Source: Clostridia bacterium
Lineage (GTDB): Bacteria > Bacillota > Clostridia > UMGS1883
Assembly (NCBI GenBank): GCA_021202495.1
Contig: JAJQCX010000120.1
Coordinates: 1-11,730 of the forward strand
Reading direction: 5' to 3'
Length of the DNA: 11,730 bases
The position numbers and the translations under genes are program-made. This document shows positions 1 through 5,394 of this stretch, piece after piece; position 1 is the stretch's first letter, and the number at the start of each line of letters is the position of its first letter. The notes under the pieces were generated by a model. That model ran no database searches, was not told where the DNA came from, and was given only the letters and a program-made list of their open reading frames with translations.

Positions 1-70
1 TTTCCTTCGAAATTTTCTTCGCTCAGCCTATTGACTTTTCACCATTGGACTTTCGCGTCTTCGCGAAAAT

Positions 71-832
71 ATGAAAGATTTAAAGGGCATTGTTGACGTT
101 TACCCGGCGTTAAATCCGCTTGGGATAGATTCGATAACACGCGGCATACCCGGCTTTGACCTTGACATGAACAGAATATATCCCGGCTCCAAGGACGGCA
201 GCATGTACGAATACATCGCCTCCGGCATTGTCAACGACCTAAAGGGCAGCTCGGTCTGCATCGACATTCACGCCAGCAACATCTTTCTGACGGAAATTCC
301 GCAGGTACGCATCTCATGCGAAAACGAGCGCACTCTTGTGCCGCTCGCAAAAAAGCTCAACTGCGACTACATATGGGTACACCCATCGGCAACTGTTCTT
401 GAAGCGACGCTCGCCTACACAATGAACTCAATCGGCGTACCCACGCTTGTTGTGGAAATGGGCGTCGGTATGCGCATAACGAAAAAATACTGCGAGCAGC
501 TTGTCGACGGCATTTTCGCCTTAATGAAGGATTTGGGCATTTGGGAGGGCGAAGCGATTGAGCCGCGCGAGCCTCTCATTTCCTCCGACGATTCGCAGGT
601 CGCGTTCATCAACGCGGGCGAAAGCGGCATCTTCATTCCGGACAAGGGTCACTGGGAAGAGGTTCAAAAGGGAGAACACATCGGCGACATCGTAAACCCG
701 CTTTTGGGAGAGGTTTCCCAAAGCATTCTGTCCCCGTGTAACGGCATTATCTTCACGCTTCGCGAATACCCCGTCGTTGACGAGGGCTCGCTTGTGGCGC
801 GAATTTTGAAAAGGGGTGAGGAAAATGCGTGA
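71..832 (+). CDS. M14 / succinylglutamate desuccinylase-aspartoacylase family protein, 5'-incomplete
   Basis: Zinc-dependent hydrolase family of the AstE/aspartoacylase type, which cleaves amide or acyl bonds of small molecules. The substrate cannot be told from sequence. Visible core motifs are a DxNRxxPG segment at residues 32-39, a DIHAS motif with the third zinc ligand His67, and a VVEMG segment whose Glu129 matches the family's catalytic glutamate. Residues about 183-247 look like the C-terminal biotinyl-lipoyl-like beta barrel of the family. The N-terminal strand with the first two zinc ligands (the HGDE-type motif) is missing: the reading begins just before the conserved LKG..VYPALNP strand. 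ATG 71 has no Shine-Dalgarno site, the frame continues upstream only to a TGA at 32-34, and residues just before ATG 71 (SRLREN) still resemble the family. The gene is therefore probably cut by the window edge, a frameshift or a sequence error. It overlaps the next gene by 8 bp. Confidence 0.75.
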   Translation: MKDLKGIVDVYPALNPLGIDSITRGIPGFDLDMNRIYPGSKDGSMYEYIASGIVNDLKGSSVCIDIHASNIFLTEIPQVRISCENERTLVPLAKKLNCDYIWVHPSATVLEATLAYTMNSIGVPTLVVEMGVGMRITKKYCEQLVDGIFALMKDLGIWEGEAIEPREPLISSDDSQVAFINAGESGIFIPDKGHWEEVQKGEHIGDIVNPLLGEVSQSILSPCNGIIFTLREYPVVDEGSLVARILKRGEENA

Positions 833-1757
833 GGAGCTTATTTTTGAGCTTAACAGCGTCTACCGCGACAACTTCCGCACAGTGGGTATGCGCTTCGGAG
901 AGGGCGAAAAGACATGCTGCATCGTCGGCGGCATACGCGGCAACGAATTTCAACAAATGTACGTCTGCTCGCAGCTTGTGAAAAGGCTTACCCTCATCGA
1001 AAGCGAGGGAAGGCTCAATTTCGGAAAATCCGTGCTCATTATTCCCGCCGTCAATCCCTATTCGTTTAACATTCAAAAGCGCTTTTGGTCGACCGACAAC
1101 ACCGACATCAACCGCATGTTCCCCGGCTATAATTTGGGCGAAACGACGCAGCGCATAGCCGCCGCGGTTTTTGAGGCGGTCAAAGACTACGACTATGGCA
1201 TTCACCTTGCCTCAAATTATATTCCGGGAAGGTTCATCCCCCATGTGCGCCTCATGCACACGGGCTACACCGAACCCGACACCGCCGCCGCGTTCGGACT
1301 GCCGTACATAGTCCTCCGCGAGCCGCGGCCGTATGACACAACGACTTTAAACTATAATTGGCAGGTTTGGGACACAAAGGCGTTCACTCTTTTCACAAAG
1401 GAATCCGAGCGAATTGATAAAGAAAGCGCCTCAATCGCGGTTGAAGCGACGCTCAATTTTCTCGCCTCAATCGACGTTATCGACAAAACCGTAACGCCGC
1501 CCGAATCCGCGCCTCTCGTTTTCAACGAAAAAGGCTTGGTAGCCGTAAAAAGCGCCGACTGCGGCATATTTGAACGCCGTGTCGACGCGGGCGACAAAGT
1601 TTTCGCGGGTGACATTTTGGCTGAAATAACCGATCCCTACACCGGTCAATGCCGCACAAGCATTAAATCCCCCTGCAACGGCATCGTATTTTTCGCCCAG
1701 TCGCACCCGCTCGCATATTCCTCGGCGGTACTCTTTAAAATTATCGCCGTGAGCTGA
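825..1757 (+). CDS. M14 / AstE-like paralogue with degenerate active site
   Basis: A 310-residue paralogue of the preceding gene and almost certainly co-translated with it. I chose ATG 825 rather than GTG 816 because an AGGGGTGAGG stretch lies just upstream of 825; the ATG overlaps the upstream stop by 8 bp. The fold is the family's: strand and GGIRGNE at residues 35-41, VNP at 76-78, DINRMFPG at 94-101, GIHLASN at 125-131, and a barrel-sandwich C-terminal domain at about 237-308. Against the family pattern (G-x-H-G-x-E and a TLE-G segment) the first zinc ligand is Arg38, and the catalytic Glu aligns with Phe190 in KAFTLFTK. Glu41 and His127 are kept. It is probably non-catalytic, or works by another mechanism, perhaps as the regulatory or structural partner of the upstream protein. 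That role is inference; family membership is secure. Confidence 0.85.
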   Translation: MREELIFELNSVYRDNFRTVGMRFGEGEKTCCIVGGIRGNEFQQMYVCSQLVKRLTLIESEGRLNFGKSVLIIPAVNPYSFNIQKRFWSTDNTDINRMFPGYNLGETTQRIAAAVFEAVKDYDYGIHLASNYIPGRFIPHVRLMHTGYTEPDTAAAFGLPYIVLREPRPYDTTTLNYNWQVWDTKAFTLFTKESERIDKESASIAVEATLNFLASIDVIDKTVTPPESAPLVFNEKGLVAVKSADCGIFERRVDAGDKVFAGDILAEITDPYTGQCRTSIKSPCNGIVFFAQSHPLAYSSAVLFKIIAVS

Positions 1758-1784
1758 CGCGCAATTTAAATTTTTATTGACAAA

Positions 1785-1822
1785 AACGCCTTATCTTATC
1801 GGAATAGGCGTTATTTGTTTTT
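1785..1822 (+). terminator. Rho-independent terminator after the M14 pair, possibly bidirectional
   Basis: AACGCCT at 1785-1791 pairs with AGGCGTT at 1806-1812; two more pairs form if one T is bulged. A T-rich tract to 1822 follows. Read on the other strand the hairpin is followed by TTTTTG, so it may also stop transcription coming from the tRNA genes. It lies 28 bp after the second M14 stop codon, between two convergent units. Confidence 0.7.
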
Positions 1823-1839
1823 CAAATCCTATGTAAAAG

Positions 1840-1865
1840 TGTTAGACAAAAATGTTAGACAAAAA
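1840..1865. repeat. Perfect 13-bp tandem duplication
   Basis: TGTTAGACAAAAA occurs twice back to back (1840-1852 and 1853-1865), in the spacer between the M14 terminator and the 3' end of tRNA-Ser(GCT). It does not copy the tRNA 3' end. Confidence 0.9.
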
Positions 1866-1878
1866 CAAAAAATGACCC

Positions 1879-1893
1879 AAAACCCACGGTTTT
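1879..1893 (-). terminator. Possible weak terminator for the tRNA-Ser unit
   Basis: AAAACC / loop of three / GGTTTT forms a small hairpin 14 bases past the tRNA-Ser(GCT) 3' end. On the minus strand a six-T run begins after a 6-nt gap. The stem is AT-rich and the T run is not adjacent, so real termination may instead occur at the hairpin at 1785-1812. Confidence 0.35.
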
Positions 1894-1906
1894 AAGCCAC
1901 TTTTTT

Positions 1907-1997
1907 TGGCGGAGAAGGAGAGATTTGAACTCTCGCGCCGGTTACCCGACCTACGCCCTTAGCAGGGGCGCCTCTTCGACCTCTTGAGTACTTCTCC
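1907..1997 (-). tRNA. tRNA-Ser (anticodon GCT)
   Basis: On the minus strand the acceptor GGAGAAG (1991-1997) pairs with CTTCTCC (1911-1917), followed by discriminator G and an encoded CCA (1907-1909). The anticodon arm is CGCCC / loop CTGCTAA / GGGCG, giving anticodon GCT, which reads AGC and AGU serine codons. A long variable arm, as expected for a class II serine tRNA, lies between the anticodon arm and the T arm (TTCAAAT loop). It lies 103 bp downstream of the second tRNA-Ser and probably shares its promoter. Confidence 0.95.
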
Positions 1998-2024
1998 AAA
2001 GTAATCAATTGTCAAGCTTTGTTT

Positions 2025-2038
2025 GGGAGCTTCCTCCC
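2025..2038 (-). other. Small GC-rich hairpin in the tRNA-tRNA spacer
   Basis: GGGAG / four-base loop / CTCCC. It is 27 bases upstream of the 5' end of tRNA-Ser(GCT) and in the transcribed spacer if the two tRNAs are one transcript. It could be a processing signal; function is not evident. Confidence 0.4.
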
Positions 2039-2069
2039 GCTTATTCGGTTTTTGACTTAATGTACGGAC

Positions 2070-2094
2070 TATCCGACGGACACTCCGCCGGATA
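2070..2094 (-). other. 11-bp hairpin just after tRNA-Ser(TGA)
   Basis: On the minus strand TATCCGGCGGA / GTG / TCCGTCGGATA forms an uninterrupted 11-bp stem with one G-U pair. The same position would be an A-C mismatch on the plus strand, which suggests that the minus-strand RNA is the functional form. It starts 7 bases after the tRNA CCA end. No T run follows, so an RNA-processing or protective stem is more likely than an intrinsic terminator. Confidence 0.6.
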
Positions 2095-2100
2095 ACCCTA

Positions 2101-2187
2101 TGGCGGAGAAGGTGGGATTCGAACCCACGGCTCTTACGAGTCACCAGTTTTCAAGACCGGCTCCTTAAACCGCTCGGACACCTCTCC
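2101..2187 (-). tRNA. tRNA-Ser (anticodon TGA)
   Basis: The acceptor GGAGAGG (2181-2187) pairs with CTTCTCC (2105-2111), including one G-U pair, followed by discriminator G and an encoded CCA (2101-2103). The anticodon arm is CCGGT / loop CTTGAAA / ACTGG, so the anticodon is TGA, reading UCN-type serine codons, chiefly UCA. A class II long variable arm and a T loop of TTCGAAT are present. It is the promoter-proximal member of the tRNA pair. Confidence 0.97.
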
Positions 2188-2189
2188 AT

Positions 2190-2231
2190 ACAAGCCGTCA
2201 TTGCCCTTATTATAACAGCATGACGGCTTGT
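2190..2231. repeat. 12-bp perfect inverted repeat centred on the tRNA promoter -10
   Basis: ACAAGCCGTCAT (2190-2201) and ATGACGGCTTGT (2220-2231) are exact reverse complements. The 18-bp gap between them holds the -10 box at 2209-2214. One arm fills most of the -35/-10 spacer and the other lies at or just after the expected transcription start. Confidence 0.9.
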
Positions 2232-2237
2232 TGTCAA
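2209..2237 (-). promoter_or_regulatory. Consensus sigma-A promoter of the tRNA-Ser pair
   Basis: On the minus strand TTGACA (2232-2237), a 17-bp spacer and TATAAT (2209-2214) match both consensus hexamers exactly. Transcription should start near 2202, giving a leader of about 15 nt before the mature 5' end of tRNA-Ser(TGA). Confidence 0.9.
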
Positions 2238-2263
2238 GTACAATTTTTAAATATTATAATAAG

Positions 2264-2809
2264 CTACAGCGTCGCATCTTCCGTCGAAACCTCGCCTGCG
2301 GCGGTGTATTCCTTAACCTCATATACAGCTCCGGTAGCTTCGTCGACGAATTTTACGGTTATAATTTCATCGTTTTCAAGGGCGAAAACCCTGTAGAGAC
2401 GCGCGATATAAATTACCTGTTCAATGCTGGTCTTTTCGGTGTCGGACGCTTCCTCCAAGGCTTCACGGTTGACTGTGAAAACAAGCGTTGTGTAATCATC
2501 GTTATAGTCAAAACCCGTCACGGTTTCAAAAAAGCCGCCCTCGACGCCGACCGTTTCGTACATCGACACAATCGTTTCCTCAATTGAGGAAAGCTGCTGC
2601 TCATATTTTTCTTCGGTGACGACCATTGTGATGGAATTATCGTCGTTGACGCTCACTTTTTTAATGCCGTCCGTTCCGGTAAATTGATCCGCCATCGTCT
2701 GCGGATCGTCGCTGCCGAGTAAATCCGCGGGAATGACAATCGAAACAGCGCTGCCGCAGGCGGCAAAGAGAAAGATGGTGCAAAGAGCAAAAATCATAAA
2801 TTTTTTCAT
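2264..2809 (-). CDS. Small predicted lipoprotein, unrecognised family
   Basis: A 181-residue protein with a typical lipoprotein signal: MKK, a hydrophobic stretch to residue 17, and a lipobox-like LFAAC with the modified Cys at residue 18. It should be anchored on the outer face of the membrane. The mature part is acidic, has no membrane segments, and alternates short strand-like stretches with a helix-like region. I do not recognise the family. The ATG overlaps the gyrA stop as ATGA, with GAGG and GGAAG upstream, so translation is probably coupled to gyrA. This position is not part of the classical dnaA-gyrA cluster. Nothing after the stop looks like a strong terminator before the tRNA promoter. 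Real gene status is well supported by the signal peptide and tight coupling; function is unknown. Confidence 0.8.
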   Translation of the reverse strand: MKKFMIFALCTIFLFAACGSAVSIVIPADLLGSDDPQTMADQFTGTDGIKKVSVNDDNSITMVVTEEKYEQQLSSIEETIVSMYETVGVEGGFFETVTGFDYNDDYTTLVFTVNREALEEASDTEKTSIEQVIYIARLYRVFALENDEIITVKFVDEATGAVYEVKEYTAAGEVSTEDATL

Positions 2810-5331
2810 TCTTCCGTGTCCTCGCTTGCTTCTTCATTTTCTGTGTTGTCGGGAGCTTCCGTGCCGTCCTCGTGCTCGCAGATGGTCGTTGAAACGACTT
2901 TCACGCCGTCCGTAAGACGCATGAGCTTAACGCCGCCGGTACTGCGGCCTATGTTTCTTATCTCCGAAACGTCGAAGCGAATGACAATGCCGTCGTTTGT
3001 TATCATCATCACGTCAACTCCGCCGCCCACCGCGTGAATTGAGACAATTTCGCCCGTTTTTTCGCTTATGTTATAGTTCTTAAGCCCCATGCCGCCGCGG
3101 TTTTGCGTGCGGTATTCTGTAATATCGGTTTTTTTACCGAAGCCGTTTTCGGTCATGGTGAGAAGCGTGTCGCCCTCGCCGGAGGTCGAAATGCCGATAA
3201 CGCAATCGCCTTCGCGCAGTGAAATCGCCTTAACTCCGCGCGTGACGCGTCCCATGCTGCGGGCGTCGCTCTCGTTAAAGCGTATCGCCATGCCCTTCTT
3301 CGTCGCGACAATTATGTCCTCCTCGCCGTTTGTGAGCTTAACGCCTATGAGCTCATCGTCTTCGTCCAAATCAATCGCCATCAGCGCGCCGTTCTTTCTC
3401 ACGCTGTTATAGCTCTTAAGCTCGGAGCGCTTTATAATGCCGTTCTTTGTCGCCATGACGAGATATTTAAACCTCTCGTCGTCAAATGACGGCAGCGACA
3501 GCACAGCCGAAATTTTCTCTCCGCTTTCTATCGGCAAAATGTTCACAATCGCGGTGCCCTTTGCCTGCTTTCCCGCCTCTGGAAGCTTGTACGCCTTAAT
3601 GCGGAACATTCTGCCCCTGTCAGTGAAGAAGAGCAAGAGATTATGCGTTGAGGACGTGATTATTTTTTCAACATAGTCTTCCTCTCTTGTCTGCAGTCCC
3701 GTCACGCCGCGTCCGCCGCGCTTTTGCGCACGGTAAACGTCAACCGGCATACGCTTGATGTACCCAAAGTGCGTCAGAGTTACAACGTCCTCCTCGCGCT
3801 CGATCAAATCCTCTATGTCAATGTCGTCGATAACATCGGTTATCTCGGTCTTACGCTCGTCGCCGTAGCGCTCCTTTATGTCGCGAAGCTCGTCCTTTAT
3901 GATGTCGAGCACCATAAATTCGTTCGCCAAAACGTCGCGGAAATACGCAATGTTCTTCTCAAGCTCGGCATATTCGTTTTCAAGCTTTTCCTTTTCCAAT
4001 CCCTGCAAGCGAGCAAGTCTCATGTCAAGGATTGCCTGCGCCTGCTTGTCCGAAAGAGAAAATTTTTGCATCAACTGCTCTTTCGCGTCGTCGTAGCTTT
4101 CGCGGATTGTCTTTATAACGGCGTCGATGTTGTCAAGCGCAATCAACAAACCTTCCAAAATATGCGCTCTCGCGAGAGCCTTGTCAAGGTCAAACTTTGT
4201 TCTGCGTCTTATTACATCCTCCTGGAAGGAAACATAATTTGCAATTACCTCTTTTAAGTTCAAAACCTTGGGCTGATTGTCGACAAGCGCGAGCATAATA
4301 ACGCCGAATGTTTCCTGCATCTGCGTGTTTTTGAAGAGGAGATTCAACATTACCTCCGCGTTTACGTCGCGGCGAAGCTCAATGTCAATCCTCATGCCCT
4401 CGCGGTTTGAATAGTCGTCGATTCTCGTTATGCCGTCAAGCCTTTTTTCGCGCACCAAATCAGCCATGTTTTCGATGAGGCGCTTTTTGTTTACCTGGTA
4501 GGGAAGCTCTGTCACAACGATTTTTTGCTTTGAGCCCTCTTCGCCCTCGATGTGCGTTTTTGCGCGCACAAGGATTTTGCCTCGCCCTGTATGGTAAGCC
4601 GCGCGAATGCCGCTTCTGCCCATGATAATTCCCGCCGTCGGAAAATCGGGTCCCTTTATATATTCCATCAGCTCGTCAATCGTAATATCCGGGCTTTCGA
4701 TGTAGGCGATAACGCCGTCGATAACCTCGGTGAGGTTATGCGGGGGAATGTTCGTCGCCATGCCGACCGCAATGCCGCTTGAGCCGTTTACGAGAAGATT
4801 CGGGATTTTGCTCGGCAAAACCGTCGGCTCCTGCAGTGATTCGTCAAAGTTCGGCATAAAATCTACCGTGTTTTTATCGATGTCGCGCAAAAGTTCAAGC
4901 GCAATCTTGCTCATGCGCGACTCCGTATAACGATAAGCCGCGGCTGGGTCGCCGTCGACCGAACCGAAGTTGCCGTGTCCGTCAATTAACGGATAGCGCA
5001 GTGAAAAGTCCTGTGCCATTCTGACCATCGCGTCGTAAACCGAAGCGTCGCCGTGGGGATGATATTTACCCAAAACGTCGCCGACCGTCGCGGCGCACTT
5101 TTTATATGCCTTGTCGGGTGTGTAGCCCGCAAGGTGCATTGTGTACAAAATTCTCCTGTGTACGGGCTTTAAGCCGTCGCGCGCATCCGGAAGAGCGCGC
5201 GAAATGATAACGCTCATGGCGTAATCTATATATGACGATTTCATCTCGTCGACTATTTCAACGTCGACAATGTTTTCCTCAAACGTTCCCTCCTGAGGTG
5301 CGATATGTCCTTCATCCTTCTTTTTCGCCAT
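2806..5331 (-). CDS. gyrA: DNA gyrase subunit A
   Basis: The breakage-reunion subunit of the type IIA topoisomerase, acting as A2B2 with GyrB to introduce negative supercoils in an ATP-dependent way. At 841 residues it is of normal length. The winged-helix region carries the catalytic tyrosine in YRYTE at residue 135. The GyrA-box QKRGGRG at 536-542 marks true gyrase rather than topoisomerase IV, and a beta-pinwheel with repeated G-Y-x-x-R/K-type blades fills the C-terminal third, ending in an acidic tail. In the quinolone region HPHGDASVYD the position equal to E. coli Ser83 is Ala96, while the acidic position (Asp87 in E. coli) is kept as Asp100. The start is set by GGAGGA at 5337-5342, five bases upstream of ATG. 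The gene follows gyrB by 63 bp and overlaps the downstream lipoprotein gene. Confidence 0.98.
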   Translation of the reverse strand: MAKKKDEGHIAPQEGTFEENIVDVEIVDEMKSSYIDYAMSVIISRALPDARDGLKPVHRRILYTMHLAGYTPDKAYKKCAATVGDVLGKYHPHGDASVYDAMVRMAQDFSLRYPLIDGHGNFGSVDGDPAAAYRYTESRMSKIALELLRDIDKNTVDFMPNFDESLQEPTVLPSKIPNLLVNGSSGIAVGMATNIPPHNLTEVIDGVIAYIESPDITIDELMEYIKGPDFPTAGIIMGRSGIRAAYHTGRGKILVRAKTHIEGEEGSKQKIVVTELPYQVNKKRLIENMADLVREKRLDGITRIDDYSNREGMRIDIELRRDVNAEVMLNLLFKNTQMQETFGVIMLALVDNQPKVLNLKEVIANYVSFQEDVIRRRTKFDLDKALARAHILEGLLIALDNIDAVIKTIRESYDDAKEQLMQKFSLSDKQAQAILDMRLARLQGLEKEKLENEYAELEKNIAYFRDVLANEFMVLDIIKDELRDIKERYGDERKTEITDVIDDIDIEDLIEREEDVVTLTHFGYIKRMPVDVYRAQKRGGRGVTGLQTREEDYVEKIITSSTHNLLLFFTDRGRMFRIKAYKLPEAGKQAKGTAIVNILPIESGEKISAVLSLPSFDDERFKYLVMATKNGIIKRSELKSYNSVRKNGALMAIDLDEDDELIGVKLTNGEEDIIVATKKGMAIRFNESDARSMGRVTRGVKAISLREGDCVIGISTSGEGDTLLTMTENGFGKKTDITEYRTQNRGGMGLKNYNISEKTGEIVSIHAVGGGVDVMMITNDGIVIRFDVSEIRNIGRSTGGVKLMRLTDGVKVVSTTICEHEDGTEAPDNTENEEASEDTEE

Positions 5332-5394
5332 TGTAATCCTCCATTCATTTCACCGCCCGTGCGGTACAGAACTTCTTAACGCGGATTTTTCACG

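Noticed and set aside
1777..1782. TTGACA on the plus strand, possible -35 box
   Set aside because: No -10 hexamer follows at 16-18 bp; the position falls in the terminator region.
1840..1865. Attachment-site duplication at a tRNA gene
   Set aside because: The repeated unit is not part of the tRNA 3' end, and no integrase or phage-like gene is in the window.
1907..2123. Direct repeat of about 20 bp between 1907 and 2101
   Set aside because: It is the shared acceptor and T-arm sequence of the two tRNA-Ser genes.
2228..2587. Open frame of 119 codons on the plus strand
   Set aside because: It is antisense to the lipoprotein gene, which has a clear signal peptide and coupled start; no ribosome-binding site supports the plus-strand frame.
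3724..4257. Open frame of 177 codons on the plus strand
   Set aside because: It is antisense to conserved gyrA sequence and has no family features.
5352..5365. Hairpin ACCGC/CCGT/GCGGT in the gyrB-gyrA gap
   Set aside because: It is only a 5-bp stem with no T run, too weak to call a terminator or attenuator.
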